DNA of 64,000 nucleotides from Acanthosepion esculentum (Eukaryota > Mollusca > Cephalopoda > Sepiida > Sepiidae). The notes below the pieces were generated by a model. It made no database searches, was not told where the DNA came from, and was given only the letters and a program-made list of their open reading frames with translations. The stretch's first letter is position 1; each line of letters opens with the position of its first letter. A program made the position numbers and the translations under genes. The stretch spans positions 78,409,256 through 78,473,255 of the forward strand of contig OZ038510.1 of NCBI GenBank assembly GCA_964036315.1, read 5' to 3'. Positions 44,520 through 55,048 of the stretch are shown here, one piece after another.

Positions 44520-44862
44520 TACCTCTATCTATCTATCTATCTATCTCTGTATATTTCAGACTATCTATCTATCTATCTATCTATCTCAGACTATCTATCT
44601 ATCTAACAATGTTTGTTACTATCTATCTATATATCTAACAAGTACTGTTTGTTCCTATCTATCTGTTTGTCACGGTTTCTATCTATCTGGTAATATCTGT
44701 TACTATCTATCTATCTATCTGGCAATGTATGTTACCATCTATCTATCTATCTATCTATTTGGCAATGTCTGTTACTATCTATGTATCTATCTATCTCCTT
44801 CTATTCATATCTATCTATCTACCTATCTATATCATGGTGTGTTCCTACCTGTATGTTTGTTA

Positions 44863-44898
<36 letters not shown>

Positions 44899-44909
44899 CA
44901 GACTGTTCA

Positions 44910-44951
<42 letters not shown>

Positions 44952-45045
44952 GCAAGCTAGCTATCTCGGTCTCTTTATCTATCTATCTATTTATCTATCT
45001 CAGTCTCTTTATCTATCTATCTATCTATCTATCTCTGCCCGTTAT
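44520..45045. repeat. (ATCT)n interrupted microsatellite region
   Basis: Blocks of ATCT repeats alternate with 10-30 bp interruptions such as ggcaatgtctgttact and cagactgttcat. Ser/Tyr/Leu/Ile-rich open frames across it are artefacts. Confidence 0.95.
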
Positions 45046-45352
45046 ATAATACATAGCAAGCTGATCAGAAAAGCCACAGATAGCTCGACCCTTTATTGCA
45101 AAAATGTATTTGTGACATATTAAACTTACTTAATTTACGATTTTTTTTGTTTTTGCTATACCTATTTAGAATAATTTTGATGACTTCGTAAAGACAGAGA
45201 AATTGAACACTACACCCTTTCAGATCACGCATAATCGATAATTCTCGAGTCGTAATCCGCAGATCTTTTGATTAATCTGATTGACTTAATGACTCGGATT
45301 AGATTATCAAACAAAGGGATTTAATAAAATAATTTGTTGTTGATTTTTAATC
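45046..45352. other. spacer
   Basis: AT-rich; nothing was recognised. Confidence 0.4.
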
Positions 45353-45603
45353 ATTTCACCTCAAGAAAGGCAATAAAGCCACTAGGACGCAAAGGGTTAC
45401 TTCGTGTTAGAGAGTATGAGAAAACTAACATTAAAGAGAAAGGACAATGAAAGAATAAGAATTCAGAAGACAAAAGATAGCGATTGACATTGCCTTTAAA
45501 TCTTTGAAGGTCAAAGTTGACTGGAAAGCAAGAAGTCGGAAGGGAGTTCCACAAGCAAGAAGTGCGAAATCGCTGTTCCACAGAATATATTAAAGACGTT
45601 TTT
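45353..45603 (-). mobile_element. LINE-A 3' end
   Basis: On the minus strand it reads RLWNS-like (LWNSLPTSCFPVNFDLQRFK), then GNVNRYLL, a stop and the 3' UTR to ctttcttgaggtgaaa. Its upstream part is cut off exactly where the next copy's 3' end begins (45604), giving two LINE-A 3' ends head to tail. Confidence 0.8.
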
Positions 45604-46830
45604 AATCGAGTTCACTCCAAGCAAGGCAGTAAAGCCACTAAGACACAATGGGTTGCTGGGTGTGGAAGAATTAGAAAACAGAAACAGTACTAAGGAGCGA
45701 TAACAATAGAAGTGTAATTAAAAGACAGTAAATAACGATTGACATTGCATTTAAAAATTTGAAGATCGAAGTTGATTCGGACACAAGGAGCCAGAAGAGA
45801 ACTCCACGAGAGAAAAGTGCGAGAGAAGAAACTGTTAACATAGAACTCACGATTCTCTAAAATGATGAGACCTAGCTGCCAATCTAGTACTGCGTTTAAA
45901 TTTATAAAGTCTAAGTACCAACGAGGAAAGTTTTTCAGAACAATTACCATGAACATACTTATCAGATTAAGAAACTGCTAGTATAGAACTTACGGTTACA
46001 TCTAGCTATTTCAACTGTAAAATGATGAGACCTAGCTGCCAATCTAGTACTGCTCTTAAATTCATAAAGTCTAGGTACTAAAGAGGATAGCTCATCAGAA
46101 CAATTACCATGAACATACTTATCCGATTAAGAAACTGTTAGCATAGAACTTATGGTTACATATAGCCATTTCAACTGTAAGATGATGAGACCTAACTGCC
46201 AATCTAGTACTGAGTTTAAATTCATAAAGTCTAGGTACCGTAGCGGAAAGTTCATCAGAACAATTACCATGAAAGTATTTATAGAAAAGGCACAGGGAAG
46301 CTACGAAAGGGACTGAAGCCGAGATACCAGCTGAGGACTAATAATATTGTAGATTCTTTTTTGGATTTTATCAAGATTCTCTTATATATATTGCAGGACT
46401 ACCAGAACAGATGTGGCATCAATATTCAAAACAAGGACGAAATGGTCGACTTATAAATATGATAGATTCTGTCGAGAAAAAAGTGTCTAACATGACATAG
46501 TGAACGAAGTTTCTTAGCTGCAGACTTCACAATTGATTCAATATATTCTTTTCAGCTGAAAATGTTAGTCTGAAAAGGCGCAACGAGTCGCTCTCCTGCA
46601 GGTTAGCCTCAGCCAAGGAAGCTAAAATGGGTTTCTCCTAAATAATTATAAGAGAGCAGATTCGTTTTCGCAAAATTAACAAGCCACTTCTTGCCTCGTT
46701 TAACAACAGATTTTAGGTCATTTTTGTGATCAACTGCCAATGTTGTCTTACCGAAGCAATCAGACTTACTCTCACGGCAGGAGTAAATAGCGGTGTTATC
46801 AGTATATATACTTTCATCAGCAAAAGGTAG
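45604..46830 (-). mobile_element. LINE-A copy with RT thumb region and internal 160-bp repeats
   Basis: On the minus strand it starts with NTAIYSCRESKSDCFGKTTL and GKKWLVNFAKTNLLSYN, then KEYIESIVKSAAKKLRSLCH, LDKIQKRIYNIISPQLVSRL and LFYKYFHGNCSDEL in shifting frames. Next come the 160-bp units, and the end reads FYVNSFFSRTFLSWSSLLA ... DLQIFKCNVNRYLL. Many frameshifts are present. It extends furthest 5' of all copies here. Confidence 0.8.
45861..46290 (-). repeat. 160-bp LINE-A array, minus strand, about 2.7 units
   Basis: 'atgatgagacctagctgcca' recurs at 45862, 46022 and 46182, exactly 160 bp apart. The unit junction (accatgaacatacttatcag) is the reverse complement of the junction in the array at 38501-39265. 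Units differ by scattered substitutions. Confidence 0.9.
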
Positions 46831-46970
46831 GAGAAAAAAGATAAGGAATTACTGATTAATTTTGATTACGTTTTACCGTATGATTATTACTGATTTTGTA
46901 ATATAGTGATCGGTCGGAGATGGCTTGTCTGTTTGTTTTTTTTTGCTGGGGTGGGGGGTAGTTGTACGCT
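46831..46970. other. spacer
   Basis: A T/G-rich run at 46935-46958; nothing else was recognised. Confidence 0.4.
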
Positions 46971-47015
46971 TAGTTTCACGGCATATCAACTCTTGTTCGG
47001 TTATTTAATTTTGAA
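46971..47015 (-). mobile_element. retroposon tail-like motif, minus strand
   Basis: The plus-strand tttcacggcatatcaactct followed by ggttatttaatttt is the reverse complement of the CGGCATTAAAT...TGATATGCCG tail seen at 5738 and 6718. The CGGCAT half is diverged. Confidence 0.5.
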
Positions 47016-47039
47016 ATTTGCTTTTTTTATTTTACATGA

Positions 47040-47190
47040 GTTATAGATATAAGTCCAGGTTATACTTGAGTCAAAACGTCAACATTTGTCCATTTTATAC
47101 TTGAGCGTCTAAGTAAACTATGGTCCGGTATATAAGTGAATGAAAAAGTAAGCAGTTTTTCAGTTTATATTTCAGCCTAGAGTTAAACAT
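47040..47190. repeat. 36-bp tandem repeat, left remnant
   Basis: Units such as ggttatacttgagtcaaaac and ttttatacttgagcg match the array at 48277-48732. The (TATC)n block therefore separates two parts of one 36-bp array. Confidence 0.75.
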
Positions 47191-47198
47191 TGCTTTAT

Positions 47199-47202
47199 TC
47201 CA

Positions 47203-47266
<64 letters not shown>

Positions 47267-47277
47267 CAGTATGATCA

Positions 47278-47314
<37 letters not shown>

Positions 47315-47325
47315 CAGTATGATCA

Positions 47326-47358
<33 letters not shown>

Positions 47359-47441
47359 CAGTATGATCATATCTATCTATCTATCTATCTCAGTATGATC
47401 ATATCTATCTATCTATCTATCTATCTATCTCAGTATGATCA

Positions 47442-47474
<33 letters not shown>

Positions 47475-47597
47475 CAGTATGATCATATCTATCTATCTAT
47501 CTATCTATCTCAGTATGATCATATCTATCTATCTATCTATCTATCTCAGTATGATCATATCTATCTATCTATCTATCTATCTATCTCAGTATGATCA

Positions 47598-47634
<37 letters not shown>

Positions 47635-47737
47635 CAGTATGATCATATCTATCTATCTATCTCAGTATGATCATATCTATCTATCTATCTCAGTATGATC
47701 ATATCTATCTATCTATCTATCTATCTCAATATGATCA

Positions 47738-47774
<37 letters not shown>

Positions 47775-47989
47775 CAGTATGATCATATCTATCTATCTAT
47801 CTATCTATCTCAGTATGATCATATCTATCTATCTATCTATCTATCTCAGTATGATCATATCTATCTATCTATCTATCTCAGTATGATCATATCTATCTAT
47901 CTATCTATCTATCTCAGTATGATCATATCTATCTATCTATCTCAGTATGATCATATCTATCTATCTATCTATCTATCTCAGTATGATCA

Positions 47990-48030
<41 letters not shown>

Positions 48031-48092
48031 CAGTATGATCATATCTATCTATCTATCTGACACGGTATGTTCTTATCTATCTATCTATCTAT
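47199..48092. repeat. compound (TATC)n array punctuated by CAGTATGATCAT
   Basis: Runs of 3-15 TATC units are separated about 20 times by the same 12-bp insert ctcagtatgatcat-type (one variant reads ctcaatatgatcat near 47726). All spacings stay in the 4-bp register. The insert contains TGATCA. Open frames ([12 protein letters not shown]) are artefacts. Confidence 0.97.
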
Positions 48093-48276
48093 AACAAAGA
48101 CGAATGGTAGACTTATAACTATGATAGATTTGTGTCGAGAAAAATTGTCTCGCATGACATAGTGAACTAATATTTTTGGTTGTAGCTCTATCAATTGTTT
48201 CAATATAGTCCTTTCACTTCATATCATCTGAAAACGTCAGTCCGAGAAGCCGTAATAAGTCACTCTCCGGGAGTTT
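48093..48276 (-). mobile_element. LINE-A internal fragment
   Basis: aacaaagacgaatggtagac through agtgaactaatatttttggt and gaagccgtaataagtcactc match 46430-46610 of the longer copy in the same orientation. It is bounded on both sides by tandem repeats. Confidence 0.7.
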
Positions 48277-48732
48277 ATACGTTGGCCTATAGTTAAATAC
48301 TGTTTCAGTTTATACTTGAGTCAAAAGTTAAATATTTTTCTAGTTTATACTTGAGTCAAAAGGTAAACATTTTTCTAGTCTGAACTTGAATCAAAAGCTA
48401 AATATTTTTCCAGTTTATGCTTTAAGCAAAAGGTAAACAATTTCCAGTTCATACTTGAGTCAAAAGGTAAACATTTTCCAGTTTATACTTTAACCAAAAG
48501 GTAAACAATTTCCAGCTCATACTTGAATCAAAAGGTAAGCATTTTTCCAGTTCATACTTGAGTCGAAAGGTAAACAATTTCCAGTTTATACTTTAGCCAA
48601 AAGGAAAACATTTTTCCAGTTTATATTTGAGTCAAAAGGTAGACATTTTTCCAGTTTATATTTGAGCCAAAAGGTAAACATTTTTCCAGTTTATACTTGA
48701 GTCAAAAGGTAGACATTTTTCCAGTTTAATCC
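48277..48732. repeat. 36-bp tandem repeat, about 12 units
   Basis: The unit is cagtttatacttgagtcaaa followed by aggtaaacatttttc, with length variants of 34-37 bp. Confidence 0.93.
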
Positions 48733-49330
48733 ATTGTCTGGCGAGGAATAAAATAACAATTATAAAATCTAGCCCCAATGCCATACCATAGAGAAGAGCG
48801 ATATTTATTCTGCTATGTCCAGAAATATGCTCACGGCCAAAATGGGGAATGGGGAAAAGGACGGTCTTCTTCTGTCTTAACATTAAACTTAGCTAGCCAC
48901 AAATACTGACCCAAACATACAAAAATATTCCTTACACAAAAACAACGTATTCTTACTTACCTTTCTTACTACATTCACCATAATACCACATTGTCTCCAT
49001 GAAAGTCCTAACTAAACCCCATATGCACTACTCATTGTCTGTGGGGGGAGGGAAATAAAAAAAAACAATCTAAAAACTACCCCAATGAGTATTTACAATA
49101 TGAATACAAATCTATTTACACGTAACTAAACAAAATAATGTTAGTAATAACCTCCACCACCTATCCTTATATATGGCAGAAACATCAGTTAATTGGACGA
49201 AATCACTGCGAGACTATAATAATATAAAACATCCATTCATCCCAAGTACTCACACAGACACACACTCATTCAGACAACAACGAATACGAAAAGACACACC
49301 CGCATCTACCAGAGAACTGACATCACTGAC
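48733..49330. other. unassigned stretch
   Basis: A 75-codon minus frame (48656-48883) begins inside unique DNA and ends in the 36-bp repeats; it has no recognisable domain. Confidence 0.35.
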
Positions 49331-49535
49331 CACCTAACGAGGAATGGGAAGAGCTAATTCGAACCATTACCATGAAATTATTTATAGAAAAGACATAGAG
49401 AGGCAAGCTTATGGCGGTGGAAAAGTGACTGAAGCCGAGTAGCCAGATCAGGACCAATCATATTGCAGATTCTTCTTTAGATCTTATCAAGGAGCTCATG
49501 GTAAATAGCAGGGGCACCGGACCATGTGTGACAGA
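49331..49535 (-). mobile_element. LINE-A fragment
   Basis: The plus strand ccattaccatgaaattattt, aagccgagtagccagatcag, and ctcatggtaaatagcagggg matches the HGN...to-WSGAP coding region of LINE-A on the minus strand. Confidence 0.75.
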
Positions 49536-50055
49536 GGGACCTTTTTTTCTTTTTTCTTTTTCGGATTTTGATTTAGCGACCGGTTATGAATGTGATAGTT
49601 GCTTTATTTTATTTTATTACCATAGACTACTTTCTATTTTAGTCAGCATCCCTCTTAACTTGGCCTCCAGAAATATAAAGTCACGCGCGAGATGCTCAGG
49701 CTATTGTCGAAAAAGACAAAGAAGAGGGATTTCCTTCATCTGACATAATGTTTAAATGACATAATCCGCTTCTAATTTGGTTAATTCTTTTTTTATCCGA
49801 TTAAAAAACATATTGGTTAATGAAAGCTTCTATCAAGTGCTAGTATCACCCTAAATTTGAGAAGCAGTCGAATACTTCTAAAAGACTTTTGGAAAGGAAA
49901 CGTCGCCTGTTATATTTCCTGGGTGGATAGGATTTATTTAAGCACGCTCAGAGTAAAATCTTTCATGCTCTTTTCTCGTATCCATTGCGAGAAAAATTTC
50001 ATGATGACGAATAAACGCCTGAAAATGATAAAAATCCATAGATATACATTTCAAT
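49536..50055. other. unassigned stretch
   Basis: No gene was recognised. Open frames at 49498-49743 and 49857-50063 have no domain. Confidence 0.35.
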
Positions 50056-50185
50056 CTCTTTAATCCGGCACCCTTGGAACCAGGCAATTGCCGGACTATA
50101 GAACATATCAGATGAGAGAAATGACCCCGAAAACCTTGTAACCATAGTCTTGTCAGCTCATTCTACATATAGATTGCTGTTTATT
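50056..50185. repeat. dispersed repeat 'R3' with DNA-transposon-like terminus, copy 1
   Basis: 'taatccggcacccttggaac' with 'ggcaattgccggactatag' resembles the termini of pogo/Tigger-type elements. The following catagtcttgtcagctcatt and ctacatata recur at 51707-51835. A related ttatctggtgcttgaatatc segment lies at 50533. Confidence 0.5.
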
Positions 50186-50630
50186 AAATGTAAGAAAAAG
50201 CTTAAACAGGAAATAAAATGATCATTAACGCTTTCAAACAAGGTTTTTATTCCTGCGTGATATGCAATGAAAACGACTAGAATCAAAAGATAATATATAC
50301 TTACTAAATTTTACTGAGGTCTATAGGTAACTGTCAAATTCTGAACTGCCAACTTTAAATGTTTTCTCATTTTTCAAACTTTTCTGGCCGGGATTTTAAA
50401 TTTAGTCTAAATAAATAAACGTTAGATTCTGTCTGTCCGTCCGTGTGTCTGAAACCCTCCGTAACTCAGGAAATCACTGGCTCTACATAGACATATTATA
50501 TTTTTTTGGAGTCAGGATGATACCGGGACAGAAAATCTGCCCTTTATCTGGTGCTTGAATATCCAGCACTGTCCGGATGAGTAGGCAACAGTTAAGAATT
50601 CAAATTTTAAAATAACTGAAAACAATTCAG
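50186..50630. other. unassigned stretch
   Basis: It contains the related R3-like segment at about 50530-50585. Nothing else was recognised. Confidence 0.35.
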
Positions 50631-51395
50631 TTAGTTATGCGCCATGCGTGATACACGCTTAGACGATCATGTATCTTTCGATACATGACTGACGAGGCAG
50701 ATCTTTCCCGCAGTAGGTTGCCATTTCTTTTTGCGGTAGATCAGCTGCCATCCAAGGCTATAGAACCCGGTCTGTCCTGCTATTTACACTTAGCTGGGGT
50801 GGGGGAGAAGAAGAGGATTCATACCTTTCCCAAGAGTATCTACGCGTAAGTGAATATCAATCAGTTATGTGCCGTGCGTGATACACGCTTAGGCGATCAT
50901 GTATCTTTCGATACATGACTGACGAAACAGATTTTTCCCCCCGCACTAGGTTGCCATTTCTTTCTGCGGCAGACCAGTTGCCATCCAAAGCTATAGAACC
51001 CAGTCTGTTCTTCTATTTACACTTAGCTGGGGGGGAGAAGAAGACTATTCAAACCTTTCCCAAGAGTATCTACGTGTAAGTGAATATCAATTAGTTATGT
51101 GTCATGCGTAATACACGCTTAGACGATCATGTATCTTTCGATACATGACTGACGAGGCAGATTTTTCCCCTCGCAGTAGGTTGCTATTTCTTTCTGCGGT
51201 AGATCAGCTGCCACCCAAGGCTATAGAACCCGGTCTGTCCCATTATTTACCCATAGCTGGAGAGAGAAGAAGATGATTCATACCTTTCCCAAGGTTATTA
51301 GCACGTAAGTGAATGTAATGGATTCGACTGGAATTCGAACTCGGCTCTCCGATTCATCAATCCGTACCTCCGCCTGATAACAATTAGTGATTTTA
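50631..51395 (-). mobile_element. tRNA-SINE with its 3' region present three times
   Basis: On the minus strand the tRNA-like head is near 51310-51395 (box B-like gttcgaattcc). It is followed by the body (tcacttacgtgctaataacc, gaatcatcttcttctc) and a long 3' region. That 3' region occurs three times with starts near 50631, 50869 and 51093 (units of about 225-240 bp). Each contains catgtatctttcgatacatg, a perfect 8-bp stem whose minus-strand loop is GAAA. The layout matches cephalopod SINEs with a conserved central domain. Confidence 0.75.
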
Positions 51396-51499
51396 TAAGT
51401 TTTAAATTCATATTGAGTTTAAAGTAACCCAAAAACTAGCTTTAAAGTCAGCAAGAAGCGTTGCTTTCAGGTAGTAATAGATAATTCCATCTTAAAGAA

Positions 51500-51655
51500 A
51501 TCATCACTGTTTTGCGACAATTTGAATCTGAGCTACCAAAGAGGAAAACTCATCAGAACAATTGCCCTAAAAAATAATTTTTAGAAAGACAGTGGAAAAG
51601 GGATTGAAACCAAGATGCCAGGTCAGTACCAATTCTTTGGATTGAATAGATAGTT
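51500..51655 (-). mobile_element. LINE-A fragment, diverged
   Basis: The plus strand gagctaccaaagaggaaaac, tcatcagaacaattgcc and accaagatgccaggtcagta corresponds to the HGNCSDEL...LVP region of LINE-A on the minus strand. Confidence 0.65.
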
Positions 51656-51699
51656 AGTCCGTATTTCTTACTTTAGATAAATCTTTAATTACAGATCAA

Positions 51700-51838
51700 A
51701 TTCTTTAATTCAGCTTTTAGGACCCGGCCACTGCCGGACCAAGAGAAAGCCAGGTGACAGAAATCACCGCTAAAAGAGGATTCCTATGTAAACATAGTCT
51801 TACCGGCTCATTCCACATATACACCCATGTGAAAATTA
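51700..51838. repeat. dispersed repeat 'R3', copy 2
   Basis: 'ggacccggccactgccggac' and 'catagtcttaccggctcatt' with ccacatata match copy 1 at 50056-50185. Confidence 0.5.
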
Positions 51839-51876
51839 ATTAGGTCATTAGGTCATTTGTTTGCAAAGGTGTGCAG

Positions 51877-51877
<1 letters not shown>

Positions 51878-51919
<42 letters not shown>
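51878..51919. repeat. (TA)n microsatellite
   Basis: About 20 TA dinucleotides. Confidence 0.97.
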
Positions 51920-51921
<2 letters not shown>

Positions 51922-52035
51922 GTAAAAATATCACTTTTACAGTTTTTGCATCTAATTAAAGAAGATTTACAGATTAACGACTAATCCTAACGTTGCTTAA
52001 TCTATAGTCGACTCTTATGAAATAGATAATCCGTT

Positions 52036-52266
52036 ATGCTATTCGGGAAATGCTCTGGCAAGATAAGGGATTTGAATAAGCAAATAGTGCGTAGAATGCT
52101 GTTACGAGTGCGCCAGAATTTGGAGCATGAATTAATTCGTGAATTAAACCAGCAGGAGAGGCGGAAAATTATTTCGCCTATGTTTGTGACATTGATAGCG
52201 ATTGCTGAGAATTTTTCTTCTGGATGTGGGCGATCGGAACTCTTCGTAACTTTTTATCGTTTCTAG
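52036..52266 (+). CDS. unrecognised 76-codon open frame
   Basis: The frame is strongly charged and helix-prone (GKIRDLNKQIVRRMLLRVRQ then NLEHELIRELNQQERRKI), followed by a hydrophobic stretch (SPMFVTLIAIAENFSSG). I do not recognise a family. No splice sites, Kozak context or paralogue in the window supports it. It could be an exon or a transposase shard; chance cannot be excluded. Confidence 0.25.
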   Translation: MLFGKCSGKIRDLNKQIVRRMLLRVRQNLEHELIRELNQQERRKIISPMFVTLIAIAENFSSGCGRSELFVTFYRF

Positions 52267-52328
52267 TTCTAAGCAATATTTGTCCTCTTACTATCCCTCC
52301 CCAGTCACTGTTCTGCCACTTATTTACA

Positions 52329-52425
52329 CGACTGAACCAGTGGCGAAATACGAAACGCCTAAACTCTTAGAGGATTTCAGGCGTTTTATATTTCACTACT
52401 ACTTAAATTAACTGGTTCAATCATT
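52329..52425. mobile_element. short foldback (MITE-like) element
   Basis: 'actgaaccagtggcgaaata' and 'gaaacgcctaaa' on the left are mirrored by tttcaggcgttttatatttc and aactggttcaat on the right. The arms are imperfect, about 30-35 bp, with an extra 17 bp in the right arm. Confidence 0.6.
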
Positions 52426-52567
52426 AAAAAATAGAAAGAAAAAAAAAGGAAAAAATGTTTAACATTTTTTGTAGATTAGCATTCAATAGACTTTACCCAA
52501 ACTGCGCCATTTGTTAGAATCGGAAAATATTGATTTTTTTTTTATCATTTTCAAACATTTTTTTAAG

Positions 52568-53140
52568 CATTTCTCCCCGAGAAAAGCAGGAGTGCCACTA
52601 GCCCGCAAGGGGTTACAGAGAGTGAGAGCAAGAGTAAAGACTGTTTTTGAGGAAGGGATAAAGAGAAGGGCGGGGATCAGGATCAAGGCATCAGAAGATA
52701 TCGATTGACATTACATTTTAATATTTGAAGATTATAGCTATCAAGGAATCAAGTAAGAGGAAGGGAGTTCCACTGTCGGGAAGTGCGAGAGAAGAAGCTG
52801 TTTGTGTAGAAGAAACGGCTTCATTGAACCGTTTCGACTGTGAAAGGGTGGGACCGAGATGCCAACCTAGAAGCACGCTTAAATTCATGCAGCTGGGATA
52901 CCAGTGAAAGTAGCTCGTCAGAGCAGTTGCCATGAAAATATTTGTAGAAAAGACAGAGGGAAGCCACAGCGCGTCTGTGAGAAAGTGACTGGAGTCGAGA
53001 TGCCAGATCAGGACCTATCATATTGCATATCCGTCTCTGGATTTGGTCGAGCACGTCGAGATGAACAGCGGGGGAACCAGACCGTATATGTCAACAGTAT
53101 TCAATGCCATTACGAATGGTTGATTTGTAGAAAAGAGTTT
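52568..53140 (-). mobile_element. LINE-A copy, 5'-truncated
   Basis: On the minus strand LDQIQRRICNMIGPDLASRL, LCLFYKYFHGNCSDELLSLV and SRSHPFTVETVQ are in one clean frame (52821-53054). A shift then leads to the terminal FFYTNSFFSRTSR-like part and the 3' UTR ending ctgcttttctcggggagaaa. The 3' end lies in a T-rich plus-strand flank (52535-52565), consistent with a poly-A tail. Confidence 0.82.
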
Positions 53141-53171
53141 CTATAATTACTCGTGTATAGTGTAATTAAAT

Positions 53172-53315
53172 GCACGTTGTGGTGTAAGGGATAAGAAAGC
53201 GGAGAACGGAGTTCAAATTCCAGTTGAGTTCATTGCATTCACTTACGCACAAATACTCTTGGGAAAGGTATAAATCCATCTCTACTCCCCAGAAAGTATT
53301 AAACTAATAGAAAAT
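53172..53315 (+). mobile_element. tRNA-derived SINE
   Basis: Box A-like gtggtgtaagggataagaaa and box B-like gttcaaattcc, then ttcattgcattcacttacgc, gggaaaggtataaatccatc and tctactcccc. It is the same family as 62863-63030. Confidence 0.8.
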
Positions 53316-53384
53316 TCGTAGTACATCTATAAAGGAGACGCATTCAGAATTGGAAAACAATATTCAAGTGGTCCAATAGACAAA

Positions 53385-53695
53385 ATTGTTGAGTGAAGCA
53401 ATCCAGTGACTTGACCCAAAGAGTTGTGAGTTCAATACCTGACCACAGCAGAGGGGAACAAAAGATTTGGGAGTTGAATTTCTACAGGAAAATAACTGAA
53501 ACTGAGATATCCAGAAAAGGCATGGCACGTGGAATTAGAACAATCTATGCCGTGGGCTAAATAAAGGTTTCGGTTCGAAATTCCAGAAGAAAGCCGGAGC
53601 GTACAACGGCCGAAACGTCGTGAATATGACAATAAAGATGAGGACAACAGTCAAAGCGATATAAATAGTGTAAACAGATACAAATACCTTATGTA
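53385..53695 (+). mobile_element. SINE-V copy
   Basis: The head gagttcaatacctgaccaca is followed by a body with ggcatggcacgtggaattag and agccggagcgtacaacggcc, then gaaacgtcgtgaatatgaca and one tail unit (aataaagatgaggacaacag). The CTGAAGA of other copies is altered to CAGAAGA. Confidence 0.75.
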
Positions 53696-53917
53696 AATGA
53701 AGAATTAACAATGTTTTTTCTTTCTCCAATTTGCATTCATCTTCTTTCCTACGTGTTTATATCGCTGAGGTATTACTTTTTCACCCCTTTTGTCTGATCA
53801 CACCATTCATTAACAGATTCGAAGTTGGTTGTAATTTATTATTAAATATTGTTTGTGAGAGTGATTCTCGCCATATAACTAGCTTCAGTATTTGTTTTTC
53901 GTTTGAATGATTTACGT

Positions 53918-53920
<3 letters not shown>

Positions 53921-53974
<54 letters not shown>
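53921..53974. repeat. (TA)n microsatellite
   Basis: About 27 TA dinucleotides. Confidence 0.97.
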
Positions 53975-53977
<3 letters not shown>

Positions 53978-54828
53978 TCAGTTGTGTTCCTTATTCTGTC
54001 TTCCTCTATTTATATTTATTTTTCATTTATCATATAATTCTCCGTGTTTTCTTATCAGATATTTTACGGTAAGTAGCCTTTCTCACCATTATTTTGGGTT
54101 AGCTTTGTACAAAAAAGAATGAAGACCATTTATTTGCTATAAAATATGTCTGGGATGATGCCCAGTACTGCAATATTTGCCTACATTAGGCCTACTGGTA
54201 TTTCTCAAAAGCTGGGGTCACATTATACACAGGCTATATGATAAGACATCAGGTTTTTCAGAAAAAAATTCAAAGATCGTACTATACATGAAGTCGTCTT
54301 ATACACGAGTATATATGATATCTGTATATATTTTTTTATTTGCAAATATCAAATCCGAAACTAGTGCCTACATCAATGATAACTGTGCATTACGTCATTG
54401 ATAATTGAGTACTATTGATATTGTCATTCTTTCCAATCCGTAGAACTACTATATTTTGTGGTAGATTCAACTGTGCGTACTATCCTCCGACCGTTCAAAT
54501 CCGTGAGGTAATGGTTAACGGGGCTAGTGTATTTGACCATTATTAATGAGTAGTGGCGATCCTAAGAGCTATGGTAACCACACAGCAACCTATGTCAATA
54601 TCAAGATGCATCGTTGTCCTGCAAATATTTTGCATCGAATCGATGTATTTAAGCCATTCGACAAACACACTCCTTATTTCCGATGGTGAGAGCAGGGCCG
54701 GTGCGTACTACCCCTAGACCTATCGGTTAGAGGGTATGCAAGCCTGATTGGGTCCGCCAAGCACAACTGACTATTAAAAGGATGAATAATTTTGACATCA
54801 TTCTGGGATTTTTTGTTTTTTTCGTTGG
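53975..54828. other. unassigned stretch
   Basis: No gene was recognised. 'cacgagtatatatgatatct' at 54304 resembles sequence at 9415 (cacgagtatatacggtatat), hinting at a shared unknown repeat. Confidence 0.35.
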
Positions 54829-55048
54829 CACAGTGGCATAAAGGCGTTGGGTAGATCCAGTGACAGAACCCAGAGTGTGAGTTCAATACCTGCTTAAGGC
54901 AGTGGAAAACTTTGAGAGGGGAATTAACAGGAGATGACTGATAACTGACATCCATTAAACATGGCACGTGGAACTAGAACAGTCTACCCCAGTGAGCGAA
55001 ATAAAGGGTTCAGTACGACATTCCAACCACCTGAAGAATGCCGGAGCG
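54829..55048 (+). mobile_element. SINE-V head and body
   Basis: tRNA-like head (ttggcacagtggcataaagg ... gagttcaatacc), body aacaggagatgactgataac, acatggcacgtggaactaga and ctgaagaatgccggagcgta. It leads without a break into the tail array at 55049. Confidence 0.85.

Noticed and set aside
44725..48038. Open frames rich in IYLS repeats
   Set aside because: Translation of (TATC)n microsatellites.
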